Assembly (NCBI GenBank): GCA_949825025.1
Contig: OX463779.1
Span: forward strand, 47,427,784-47,491,783
Origin: Siphlonurus alternatus
Taxonomy: Eukaryota > Arthropoda > Insecta > Ephemeroptera > Siphlonuridae
Reading direction: 5' to 3'
Length of the DNA stretch: 64,000 nt
Under the pieces are notes generated by a model, which was not told where the DNA came from, searched no databases, and saw only the letters and a program-made list of their open reading frames with translations. Below, in pieces: positions 43,516 to 57,638 of this stretch. Position numbers and translations under genes: made by a program. Every line of letters starts with the position of its first letter. Positions within the stretch are counted from its first letter, which is position 1.

Positions 43516-44467
43516 AAAAAGAAATACTGTACAATTTAAATCAAGTTAAAAGTTGAATTGATATTTTGAAATGGTTATTTTTTTATAAAATGAATAATAT
43601 TATATTCATTTTTTTTTGTAGAACCATACGAAGAATAAGAAACATTGTATTGAAGTTATATATTTCATTGTTGAATGGATATTACAAATTTTCTTTTCTA
43701 AAATATTATATTCACCACAAATACATATATATTACATTGTTGTCCATAACAATTAATTTGAAGTATCTTTTGTTTACAGTTTAATGTACATTTTTCAAGT
43801 GATTGATGTAACTATAAAATATTTTAAATGGCTTCTGTTAGAAAAAAAACTGTTTTTTATGTTTACACAACGCTATTTTCTTTCTCGCAGTAGCAGTTGT
43901 TCACATAAATCTTTTAAATCGAATAATTCTCTGGGAATTGCGTTTTAATGGAGTCTCTCTGGCTGCTTTTTGTTGTTATTTAATGTCTGCTTATCACTCG
44001 CCAACTTCATGGCCGTGACACTCGCTGTATTGTCCCCCCCCTCCCCCCTCAATGGTGACACCTCTACATCTGCCCCTGAGTAAAATATGCAAATGTAACA
44101 AATATATATGCCAGCATCATGTTTGAATTAATTCCATAACTTTATACTACGTCACATTTCAAATTTTATACTTTTTTTTTTTTTTACAATTATTTTTACG
44201 TTTTCGATTTAATTTAATTACTATAATAAAAATATTATAACTAAATATTATATGTATAAATTGAATTCTGTTTGTTTAAAAGTTTATTAAGAAATATTAC
44301 ATTAATTAATTTAATTATTAAAACCCCTGCATCATGCATGTAACTAGAATTTTCATAATTATTCTTTACTCGCAGATTGTCTTATTTTTATGCGAGAGAC
44401 GCCTTGATTGGTTAACAGCAAACAAATTGCAAGCTACTTACAAGGCAAGGGAAAAAAAGGAGGACCT
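43516..44467. other. no gene; balanced patch 43870-44070
   Basis: The patch ends in a C-rich run (CCCCCCCCTCCCCCCTC, about 44034-44050). The rest is AT-rich with a T13 run. Confidence 0.45.
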
Positions 44468-45031
44468 CTAAAGGTGCTTTTCTATGTCAAGCTGGGTGAG
44501 AAAAGCGCACTTGCTTCATTATTGTATGGTAGCCATCTTGGCGAGAGAAAATCTTTCTCACTCGGCGGGGCACAGTATAGAGAAGATAGTAGAGAAAGTC
44601 GTATGTTAGAATCGAAGTCGAAAACTGCTCGCGTCAACGGCATGTTTGTCCGCCGCAATGTTAAAATCATAGGAAAGGGGCACGACCAAATGGGGCATCC
44701 TGCAATGTTATGGTATAGGAGAATCAACTATAATCTGCTCTAACTCGGAAATTATTAAAGCTAGCACAGTGAAACTTTCACTAAAATATTAGAAAAAAAA
44801 TCTAGTATTTTTTACAAAAAAAAAGTAAGCTCTTAACCCAATATTCAAAAAGTGTCAAAAATTGACTTCAGCTCCCCCGTAGCGCAGGTATGGGAGTTTG
44901 GCTACTATCTTTCCTGTACTGTGCGGCGGGGAATGATTTTGTTGCCAATATGGCCGCCATACGACATTGAAGCAAGTGCGCATTTCTCGCCCCAAAAAAC
45001 TAAAGACATCGCTCCATGAAAAATCACCTTC
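44468..45031. mobile_element. MITE-H copy 1
   Basis: Left CTAAAGGTGCTTTTCTATG, AGCGCACTTGCTTCATTATTG and GGTAGCCATCTTGGCG. Right GGCCGCCATACGACATTGAA GCAAGTGCGC and CATCGCTCCATGAAAAATCA CCTT are inverted partners. The inner pair GCGGGGCACAGTATAGAGAA GATAG / CTATCTTTCCTGTACTGTGC GG extends the fold. A 111-codon open frame at 44408-44743 spans one arm and is not considered a gene. Confidence 0.8.
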
Positions 45032-45448
45032 AGGTTTATCCTTGTTAGTCTTACCGCAACATTTGATGCTGAAAAAGTTGCATAACCTCAAGGAGACATG
45101 AAAAATTATGTCTGTGTTTTGTTAATTAGAATATTAATTTTGTCAGGAATTTTAGTATTAAAAAAAAAAGAAAAAAAAGTTTAATTATATTTTATATCTG
45201 AATCGACTATGTGCAATGCGTCTATTGTTTGGTGTCTTTTGATACACTAAAATCTTTGAAACCGAGCTGAAGGGTAAAAAAAAAAAAAAAAAAAATCAGT
45301 TTGGGTATAAAAATAACCCATGATGTTTTATTTTTATATTATTTATATGTATATATGTAAAATAATTACAGTGGGACACAAAAAAGGTAAAGTTAAAATT
45401 TGAATATTCTAGCATAATTTTGTACAGTCAATGTTATAGAAGCCATGA
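45032..45448. other. AT-rich sequence, no gene
   Basis: A21 run near 45276. Nothing else. Confidence 0.5.
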
Positions 45449-45703
45449 CCCTAGTTGAAAAATTACGTCTTCAACTCATTCTTTATACGTCTAAACTTAA
45501 TCTTTTTACTTCAAAACCACATCGATCTTAATTTTTCCTCGCTTAAAGTGAGGATGAAATGGAAACAAAATGTCTAACATTTAATGCTCAATAAGAGGAA
45601 ATAAGACTTAATATCGTCTTTTTTCCTGTAAAATGGTGCAAAATAGAAGGGAAAAAGACGAGGAGAGAGCATAATAACGAATAAAAGGTGAAAAGTGAAC
45701 TCG
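45449..45703 (+). mobile_element. MITE-A copy 9
   Basis: CCTAGTTGAAAAATTACGTC TTCAACTC at the left; the right end is degraded (AATAAAAGGTGAAAAGTGAACTC). Confidence 0.85.
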
Positions 45704-46309
45704 GAGATACATGATTAATTTCTCTGGAAGTTATTTATATAATTACCTGAAAAAAGAGACAGTTTTTCAGACAAGTTTCAAGCATGTTTGTACTTGTCAC
45801 AGACAAGTACGTGTTATTATCTTCCGTGTTGTCGCAAGCAGCAGCCCCAGAGAGCACCTTGCTACTTACTGGTGCTCCTCGCTCGCTGAAGCTTATAGCG
45901 TAAGGAACTTGGGTGCAAACTTAAGTTGGTAATCCGACAGCAAAACTTGAACAAGCGATGTAAGAAAAACCCGGCTACACAATATTCTACCATGCCAAAC
46001 AACGACTCTCTCTCTTAACAAAACCTTAGTAGCTAAGAAAGCGAGTTAACTTTAAACTTCTTGTTTTACAGTAGAATTAAATTTTAAAACAATAAATAAA
46101 ATGCAATAATACTTAGCTCAAGTTTTCTAGAATTACATCACAATTTTCTTTTGCTTTTGTTAAAATAAATAATCAACATCAAAATAATACATTCTTTATC
46201 AATTAAAGACAAAATATATCACTCTAAAAAAATTTGCCTGAATTTTTGACATTAAATTCAGAAAAACAATTAATTTTAAATAAATTAAAATTTTTAAATT
46301 TTTAACGCC
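45704..46309. other. no gene recognised
   Basis: Balanced patch 45770-46030 with a 73-codon open frame (45711-45932) lacking recognisable domains; then AT-rich. Confidence 0.4.
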
Positions 46310-46687
46310 TTAAGGTAGAAATAACACGCCCAATGTTAATAAAAATCCAATTCATAAAAATTATGAAAAAATTTAGAATGTTCTCCTTAACATATATTAT
46401 CAGTAGGTTTTTACCTACTGATAATATAATATAATATCAGGTATACAAAAACGAGCTAGTTTTCGAGTTATTAATTTTTAAAGTTGACTAATTTAACATG
46501 GAATTTCCATTTCTCCATGTTAAATTAGTCAACTTTAAAAATTAATAACTCAAAAACTAGCTCGTTTTTGTATACCTGATATTTTAGCTACTGATAAGGT
46601 ATGTTGAGGAGAACATTTTAAATTGTTTTCATAATTTTTATGAATGAGATTTTTTTTTTAACATTGGGCGTGTTATTTCTACCTTAA
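46310..46687. mobile_element. MITE-C copy 3 (long hairpin)
   Basis: Ends TTAAGGTAGAAATAACACGC CC and the inverse. Arms GTATACAAAAACGAGCTAGTT TTCGAGTTATTAATTTTTAA AGTTGAC and inverse. Centre CATGGAATTTCCATTTCTCC ATG. The left arm has a small local palindrome (CAGTAGGTTTTTACCTACTG) missing from the right arm. Confidence 0.9.
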
Positions 46688-47373
46688 TTTAAGATTTTTC
46701 CGATGTTTCGTTACGTATTTTCAGTAGTCAGTGTATACTGTTGGTATATATTTTATATATTTATACTTATATATTGAAAATCTTGAATTAAGGTGTTCGA
46801 AAATAACTAAATTTAAGATGCTAAAAATTCAGGCAAATGTTATTAAATTTAAATTTTATAATTTTATTATTACACAGATTAAAAAGAACAAGTTTTTTAC
46901 ACCTGGATAAAGATGAAAATATTTGTTGATAAATTATGTAATTTTGAAAATTATATGTTTACAACATTTCATCTCAAATAAATAACAGCTGCTCTGTACT
47001 GTATCACACGGATCAGTGAAATATGAACAAAAGTTATTGTTATTTTCGAGCATTAATATTCACATATCGTCTTGTTGTGAAATAAACTAACACAATTTTC
47101 AATATCATTTCACATTCATTGTGGTGCAAAGTTATTCATCCATACAGTGTGTACACAGTAAAATTTAATGTTTATTGTAGTAGTGTTTTTGTCGGAATTT
47201 TAAATTGCTTATTTTATTTATTGGAACAACTGGTTACAACTGGCTGTACAGATAACATGGTTCAGGTTAGAAACTAAATTTAAAAGAAACGTACAACACA
47301 GATAAACAATATTTAAAAAGAAAAAAAATCAATTATTAACATATATATACAGTACATTAATCATAAAATCATA
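46688..47373. other. AT-rich sequence, no gene
   Basis: Nothing recognised. Confidence 0.5.
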
Positions 47374-47495
47374 CACCCAAATGCATAGATGAAGTCTAAC
47401 GTTAGGCCAGGCCTAAGTTTGTTTGTTGTTGTAGTAATCGAAATCAACAAACTTAGACCTGGCCTAACGTTAGACCTCTTCTATGCGATTGGGTG
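47374..47495. mobile_element. small foldback element
   Basis: CACCCAAATGCATAGATGAA, GTCTAACGTTAGGCCAGGCC TAAGTTTGTT and the inverse AACAAACTTAGACCTGGCCT AACGTTAGAC, TTCTATGCGATTGGGTG. Loop about 20 bases. Confidence 0.8.
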
Positions 47496-48711
47496 ATCAT
47501 ATTTTCACTATTTTTATTACTAAAATAAGATTTCACCAAAAAGAACTCAACCAATAAAAATATTTTTTTAAACTATATTTAAAACAACTTCACTTTAAGT
47601 ATTTCTAATACTATTAATTTCAAAATTTAAATTCAAAATTTTTTTCATCTTCAAAAGACGTGTCAACAAAAATAAAAAATACATTAGATCTTTTAAAAAA
47701 ATAGTAAATTTTTGCAGTCTGATAAAAAGGGAATAATTCTCCGGCAATTCGCATTTTCAGTAAGGGTCATTTTCATAGTAAAAAGATGGTAGATAGACTA
47801 GATTCAAAGATCTAATTTGAATCTGCAAATTGCTGATTTTAAAACTAGGTAACTCATATTTTTTTCGTTTTTTCTTTTTTAATGTTTACATTATAATTTA
47901 TTTTGCATTGTAAAAAAGCATGAAATATATTCTGAAACTGATTAAGAATAAATTATTTAGAAATATTGATGCAATTATTTTTTACTGTGTACAGAAATAC
48001 AATTTCATGTGTAATGTAACGTTATATATATTTCCCAATAGACATGATAGTATATGCATGCATTATACAATCAGAGGCAAGTATTGTTATTTAATGCAGC
48101 GCTACAATACGGTCCCCTGGTACGCTACTGCATGCATATAGAGTCACTATATTGTTTGATATATATGGAGTCCTGAGTGGATCAACTTTTAACAAGCCAT
48201 GTGCTAACTTGGCATTGTTGGCGTGAGATAAGACTCAACAATACTCCCCAGAGATCTTCTGTCTCAACAATGTAAAACAATAAATTGAAACTTCCTACCA
48301 CGGACACATCAGGTACTAAAAAATAATATCTTGCTAATTAAAAATATTTATTAATTTTTGAGAAGAATATCTAATTAAAAAATTACACGTAAGTACACAA
48401 AAAAAAATATGCTCACTTATTTAGCTGTACAAAATATCAGTATATATATGCAACCTGCAACTAACACTTTTGAAATCGAAGTGAAATTTGTTAGAAAATT
48501 ATTAATCAAAAGAAGTTTCAGCAAATATTTAATTAAGGTCAATTTATTGGGACAAATTATTTGTAAAAGAATGAAATAATATCTCTTTACCAATAAGATA
48601 AATAATTTAATAAATAACGCACGTATTAAGTGTATGATCCTTTATTATTATTTGATCCATTCTTCACATAATGCAATGGATGTATATATTGTTTTATATT
48701 AATTATGAGGA
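47496..48711. other. AT-rich sequence with a minor repeat
   Basis: TTCATCTTCAAAAGACGTGT CAACAAAAATA at 47643 recurs with one change at 54246, evidence of another low-copy repeat. A balanced patch at 48160-48300 contains three ATTGTT/AACAAT words. Confidence 0.4.
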
Positions 48712-48955
48712 ATGGAGTATCGACCTCAAATTTTTTATTACAGAAATGGATAGAGAGTGCAAAGTTATTCTACACTGATATTTTTCAGATTTTTTTGAAA
48801 CCGGGAAGTATTTTTAAAAAACGACTTTCAATAATTTAAAAAAAAAATAGTTCCCGGTCTCAAAAAGTCCGAAAAAAAAAAATAAGTAGTGTTGAATAAC
48901 TTTGCACCTTCTATCCATTTCTGTAATAAAAAGAATTGAGGTCGATACTCCATTA
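48712..48955. mobile_element. MITE-B copy, compact
   Basis: GAATGGAGTATCGACCTCAAA, TTACAGAAATGGATAGAGAG TGCAAAG and the inverse CTTTGCACCTTCTATCCATT TCTG, TTGAGGTCGATACTCCATT. The centre is shortened, leaving a nearly complete hairpin. Confidence 0.9.
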
Positions 48956-49623
48956 GTAGCAGAAATTAAATTATTTATTTAATGAATATTATTTGTCTGG
49001 GAATTAATTCTTTGTCATATCCTGCGTTCTACTCGCAAAACTATCTTCAAATTGTTAATTAAGAAGGAAAAGATACTTTCATATGAAAATTTATAAAAAC
49101 GACTTATAATACTGAAATTAATGATAATACGACTTAATTATAATGCTTAAATTAAACCCTATATATTCTAAATATATTTTTCTTTAATTCTTAACATAAA
49201 CAAATAAAAATAATTATTAAGATAACATACGTATAATAAAAACAACAACTATGAATTATTTTATTATAGAGTCAATAAAGTTAGCTTTAAGCTGCATTAT
49301 AATATAACAAAGACTTTTATTTAATTAATGTTAATAAATTTCAAAATTAATACTTTTTAATTAAATACTAAATTATTTCTTTCTTTTTTTACTTTTATAA
49401 AATATTCTCATGAATATCTTTTGCTACTAAATAGCTTTAACAATTTAAATAAAATTATAATTAAAATAAATTCAAATGTTTTATTTTAATTTAATAAATT
49501 TTAAATGTAAATGGAATTAGCTATTTAAAAAACAACAATTGGGTTAATGTATTGTTGGGGGTGCGAGTGTTTATTGCTCACACGATTTTGCTTGCACTGT
49601 ACAGTCAAATTTACATGATATTA
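48956..49623. other. AT-rich sequence, no gene
   Basis: Nothing recognised. Confidence 0.5.
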
Positions 49624-50078
49624 CCTCCGGAAGTAGCCGGATGTGTAAGGTTTCTGGTCTTTCTATTCCAATTTCAGCGTTACAATTTCACACATAGGTC
49701 AGTACTTCTACTTCAAACCACTCTGTAAACCAGAGTTGAAATAAATTTAATTTTTATTTGCTATTAAGCTCTCTTCTCATTTAACTCCCTAATATTTTGC
49801 ACCATTTTAGAGGAAAAAAAGACGAGATTACGTCTTCTTTCCTCTTATTGAGCATAAAAAGTTAGAATTATTATCTTCATTTCATTCCCACTTTTAGAGA
49901 GGAGGAAATAAGATGTGTTTTAGAGGTAAAAAGATTAGGTTTAAACGTGTACAGGATGAGTTGAAGATGTAAATTTTAAACTATGGAAATTTCAAATCTG
50001 AATTACAAACAGAAGAGCTGCAAAAAAAAAAAAAAAAAAGCTGCAAACTTCATACTTCTCGCTACTTCCGGAAGGAAT
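49624..50078. mobile_element. MITE-F copy 2, split by MITE-A
   Basis: Left CCTCCGGAAGTAGCCGGATG TGTAAG to about 49730; right from about 49985 with CAGAAGAGCTGC, poly(A), then ACTTCTCGCTACTTCCGGAAG. Internal words (TCACACATAGGTCAGTACTT) match the uninterrupted copy at 24038 in inverse orientation. Confidence 0.8.
49733..49984 (-). mobile_element. MITE-A copy 10, inserted in MITE-F
   Basis: GAGTTGAAATAAATTTAATT TTTATTTGC at the left, GATGAGTTGAAGATGTAAAT at the right. Confidence 0.85.
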
Positions 50079-53412
<3,334 letters not shown>

Positions 53413-53529
53413 ATTATTTTATTTTTTTTTCTGGCTTCCTCATAGTAACAAACGAAGTGAAAAACTTGATACTGAGATAAAAAAAGTGCGGACATATTTC
53501 TTGTTGCTTCTACCCTAAGTGTTATTGGT

Positions 53530-53640
53530 TGTCTGGTTGGTCACGTGACGTCGTATCAGGTAACGCACGTGAGTGATGACGCCACAACAATATATAGTCT
53601 CATAAACAACAAAACTCGTGTGGCGCCAGGCGGGACCGTA
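53530..53640. promoter_or_regulatory. E-box/CRE cluster (candidate regulatory DNA)
   Basis: TCACGTGACGTCG (53541-53553) combines CACGTG with a CRE-like TGACGTC. A second CACGTG follows at about 53566 and GATGACGCCAC after it, then a TATATA word (53590). Inference only. Confidence 0.3.
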
Positions 53641-53929
53641 AATTTAACAGGTCGTGACAAGTTATTGTACCAAGTTGAAAAGATTTAGTCAATTGATGAA
53701 ATTTTGCTGGTAAACAAAGACTTGAATATTTAGAACGATAAGATGAAAACTTATGATATTGAAGGATGGCAACGAAAAGTTTACTCAATGAAGTAAGTAA
53801 GTAGGGACTTTATCATGGATATTTCTCAACGATAACATCTTTCATCATAGGAGATAAAGTGCTCAACGTATATAAACTTTACAGCTAATAATCAAAGTGG
53901 AAAACATCATCCTTTATTATTAATAAGAC

Positions 53930-54220
53930 CGGGCACTTGACGCAGTGGTATGCGACTTTGATTCATAATCGGATGGTCGTGAGTTCGATCCCAGGCACCG
54001 CCAAACTTTTCAAAATTTGTCAAAGAACACCCACTTGTGCATATTACAGGAGATGGCATTCTCCATCAATTGCCGACCATCCTGATTGAGGTTTCCATGG
54101 TTTCCTCAGTCACAACCAGGAAAAAGCTGGGATGGATAGGCCATGGCCGCCCCGGTTTGGAAGGGACCCACAATTGTTGGGTCAATGAAGAGCCGGGAAA
54201 TTAAATTACGTCACTTAATT
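53930..54220 (+). mobile_element. SINE with tRNA-Met-like head (family S4)
   Basis: Head: A-box TGACGCAGTGGTATGCG, anticodon-loop region GATTCATAATCGGA (CAT, as in elongator tRNA-Met), B box GGTCGTGAGTTCGATCCC. The body then carries CATCCTGATTGAGGTTTCCA TGG and GCTGGGATGGATAGGCCATG GCCGCC, the same central block as S2. Not a tRNA gene: no 3' acceptor partner and a SINE body follows. Confidence 0.85.
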
Positions 54221-55004
54221 CTAAAAATTTATATTAAAAATTTATTCATCTTCAAAAGACATGTCAACAAAAATACATTAAGTATTCATTTAAAATAATC
54301 GTCCATTTTATATAATTATGTTCTTTGCCTTGAAATGCAATTTCTTTTTAAAATGTACAATATCACTTTCACTTTTTAAATGATTATGGAGATTATTATA
54401 CAATATAATTGTGGCCAGTATCCTACAACAAGGTTCAGTTGAAGCAAACAAAAAAAAATATAAAAAAAAAACAATAATTAGAACTTTCATTATTATATAC
54501 TTTTGCTACTATAGAGATAAAACTGAAACAATTTTAAACTTGCGTACTTTTAAAGTTATAAAATTGTTTTAAAATTACACACATATACACATACATCAGT
54601 TATATTTTATATAGCTCGTTCTTGTAAATTACTCTTCTCTGCAAATTGATTTTTCAATAATAATAAAAAAAAAAAAAGTCTGAATAAACTCATGTACAAG
54701 CAGAATCCAATTACACTTTTTTTGTCTGCTGTGGGGGAGAAACAGGCCAATCTAAATCGAGAGTATTTCAGATATTAAAAACTTGAACAAATAAAAATAT
54801 AATTTTACTGTAATTGATTTATTCATGAACTGCGTCATCAATTGATACTGGACAGTAGTAATAATAATACACAATATATGGAGGTGGTGTATTTACCGCA
54901 TTGCAAACATATGATCATTAATATTTTCATACATATAATTTACCCTGATAATATAATACTTAAAACGAATGGAGCAGAGAATTAACCTTAGCATTGCCAA
55001 CTAA
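54221..55004. other. AT-rich sequence, no gene
   Basis: Only the TTCATCTTCAAAAGACATGT repeat shared with 47643. Confidence 0.5.
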
Positions 55005-55468
55005 AGGGAGGGGGGGGGATCGAGGTGACCTGAAACTCTTTTAAAGCGGGCAAATAATGTAAAATAACCAGATTTAAAATAAATTTCATCTTTTATTCGA
55101 TATTAAGTATTAAGCTCTTTCCTAGGCTAATTCCCTACTATTTTGTACCATTATAGAGGAAAAAAAGACGAGATTACGTATTTTCTTGATCATAAAATGA
55201 AAGAAATATTGTCTTCATTACAACCTCACTTTAAGCGAAGAGGAAATAAGATGTATTTTAGAGGTAAAAAGATTAGGTTTAGACGTTTGAAGGATGAGTT
55301 GAAGACGTAATTTTTCAACCAAAAATTTTGAAAAAAATTGTAATCTTTAGTTAGCCACAACGGTTAATGTATTTCCACCACCACAAAAAAAAAAGAGAGT
55401 TAGAAAAATACTTTAATATTTTTAACATGTGATTTAAATGGCATGTCATTTCGACCCCCCCCCCCCCC
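55005..55468. mobile_element. MITE-E copy 1, split by MITE-A
   Basis: Left AGGGAGGGGGGGGGATCGAG GTGACC; right GTCATTTCGACC followed by a C15 run. Inner words (ACTCTTTTAAAG; AACATGTGATTTAAATGGCA) match copy 2 in order. MITE-A occupies 55075-55322. Confidence 0.8.
55075..55322 (-). mobile_element. MITE-A copy 11, inserted in MITE-E
   Basis: AAATAAATTTCATCTTTTATTCG at the left, GATGAGTTGAAGACGTAATT TTTCAACC at the right. Confidence 0.85.
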
Positions 55469-55924
55469 TTGATATTATAACGCATGTGATAAAAAATCCC
55501 TTTGGTAATGCTAGTTTTAAATTTCTAGCCTCTGTATGATAAAATAACTGTTGTAAACACTATATTATGGATTACAGAAATTTAATACGAATGTACAAAA
55601 CGTTGTAGCATCTCAGATGTCGATGAGACGTGTTCGATAATATCCATCGTCAGTTTGTTGTTCCATGCAGTGTTTGCACAACAGCTGTGATGCACTCTTG
55701 CATATAACTGTGATGCACAATGCACTTGCAACTGCGTGACGTGCATCACCCACATATCGCTTGCAGACTCCTACACATTACATATCCAGAACCAACCCAC
55801 TCATTGTTCTACTTATAAAATATAGTCACGTCGTAGAAGCTTAACTTCACGTGGGCGTCATCTGCAATTAATACTAGCAGACATTATGACATATTGTGGA
55901 TACTCTATAAAGGTGGCGTGAAAT
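55469..55924. other. no gene; base-balanced patch
   Basis: At 55590-55900 the composition is balanced, with CTGTGATGCAC repeated at about 55687 and 55711 and several GTGCAT/ATGCAC words. No frame or repeat family recognised. Confidence 0.4.
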
Positions 55925-56424
55925 TAAAGGTGCTAATCCATGGAGCAATGTCGACGGGGCTTGGCGGGGCGAGAAAGGCGCACTTGCTTCAGCATTTTAC
56001 ATATATGGAGGCCATATTGGCGTAAAAAAAATCGTTTTCCAGCAGTGATTAAATCCCATCGTAATTTTTCATGTCAATAGAGGCTTCAAGTGTTTCCCGG
56101 CGGAAAAAATTTCTCCATAAGCCACCATGTTAGAAAATTTGAATTTTTTCTCAGTAACTATTAAAGTTATTAATTTGAAACTATCTTCTACCCCCCCCCC
56201 ATTTAGAGGTCTTCTGATAATGAATCAAGAACTTATTTTTCTCTAAACAATTTCTTTAATGTCAAAAAAGCAATTTTGAGTTTTTTTTACATAGGTTTGG
56301 ATGGGGCGGTGGGAGCACCGCAAAATCAGCTGACTTGAAGCCTCTATATGGCTGCCATATGACATAAAATCAAGTACGTCTTTTTCGCCCCACTCAACAT
56401 CGCTCCATGTAAAAGCACCTTTAA
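55925..56424. mobile_element. MITE-H copy 2
   Basis: Left TTAAAGGTGCTAATCCATGG AGCAATG, GGGGCGAGAAAGGCGCACTTG. Right CATCGCTCCATGTAAAAGCA CCTTTAA preceded by TATGGCTGCCATATGACATA. Co-linear with 44468-45031. Confidence 0.85.
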
Positions 56425-56719
56425 TGATAGATTTTCACCTTTTACACAGAGTACAGGTAAACTCTTAATTTGGTTCATTAGATTCGAGTGGCATCACTAA
56501 TAAATAAAACTATTTGTGGTTAAAATATTAAAAAGAAAAAATAAGTATCTTACCAGTACTTAAAACCCATGAATGCATGTTATCTAAATAGTAGCCTTTA
56601 TTTGAAGAAAATATTAATTTGATTCTTTCAAGTAATTTTATTCTATTCTAATTAAGACGCTATAAATTATACCTACCGTAGTATTGGAGCCTAGGTAAGT
56701 TATTAAGCGTAGAATTATT

Positions 56720-56930
56720 AGGGGGGAGGGGAGGGGATCGAGATGACCCGTAACTCTTTTAAAATGGAAATAATTGTGAAATGCTGCTTAAAAAATTCTG
56801 AAAAAAATTTTAATTCTTAGTTAGTCACCTAACTAAGTATTTCCGTAAAAAAAAGGCAACAAAAAAAAACTTTAACTTTTTTAACATGTAATTTAAATAG
56901 CGGGTCGTTTTGACCACCTCCCCCCCCCCC
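56720..56930. mobile_element. MITE-E copy 2 (uninterrupted)
   Basis: AGGGGGGAGGGGAGGGGATC GAGATGACC at the left; GGTCGTTTTGACCACC then a C11 run at the right. 211 bp, noncoding. Confidence 0.8.
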
Positions 56931-57596
56931 TTGGTACAGCGTGTGACAAAAACACACACTAGGGTTAAAGATACTGATTATTGACACTATCATTCATTAT
57001 TAGATAGTATAATTTTTACTTCAGGTTAATTAACATAAATTAAAAAAATTACTTCAAATTTCTTAGAATTTTATAAAAAAATAAGCAATATATATTTTCA
57101 TTAGCATATTAAACATATAAAATTAGCATTGTCACTTTATTTCTATGCAAACTTTCACAATTTTGGCTGCTGTAGTACCCCTGGCAGTTAGTCCACCAGT
57201 TGTGACCGCGCGCACGCCAAGTTGCCTACATAGTCAGGGGCTTCACGTAGTTGGGGCGGCTTATTGCGAGGAAGCTGCGAGCAATTAGCAAACCTCCATG
57301 TTTAATTCATGGTTCTCCTCAACTTGGTCTCCAATTAAAACACAATTCCACTCAAGCTTTAATTACTCTTGGCATATTTCAGCACTTACATAACACCGCT
57401 TTAATATTGCTGTATATATTATAAATAATATTCTATGATATAAATGGAATTTTTATGTATAAAAAATATAATTTATTACATCTGGTTTGCATTGTTATAA
57501 GGGGACATATATAGGGTGTGTTACGATGCAAATTTTTAGGAGGAATTTTAGTGTTGGTCATTTGTGAGCAGTAGCCAAGCGGATCACGTGCGACCC
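56931..57596. other. no gene; balanced pocket 57165-57390
   Basis: The pocket (GACCGCGCGCACGCCAAGTT GCC; GGTTCTCCTCAACTTGGTCTCC) has no match in the window and no long frame. Candidate noncoding element only. Confidence 0.4.
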
Positions 57597-57638
57597 GGTG
57601 GTGGTGGTGGTGGTGGTGGGGGGGGGGGGGGGGGGGCT
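57597..57638 (+). repeat. (GTG)n followed by a G-run of about 19
   Basis: Seven GTG units run into a poly(G) tract, possibly capable of G-quadruplex formation (inference). The His/Pro translation on the minus strand is an artefact. Confidence 0.9.

Noticed and set aside
44408..44743. 111-codon open frame
   Set aside because: Spans one arm of MITE-H; overlapping frames on both strands; MITE-H copy 2 does not conserve it.
53930..54005. tRNA-Met gene
   Set aside because: No complementary acceptor stem; it continues into a SINE body.
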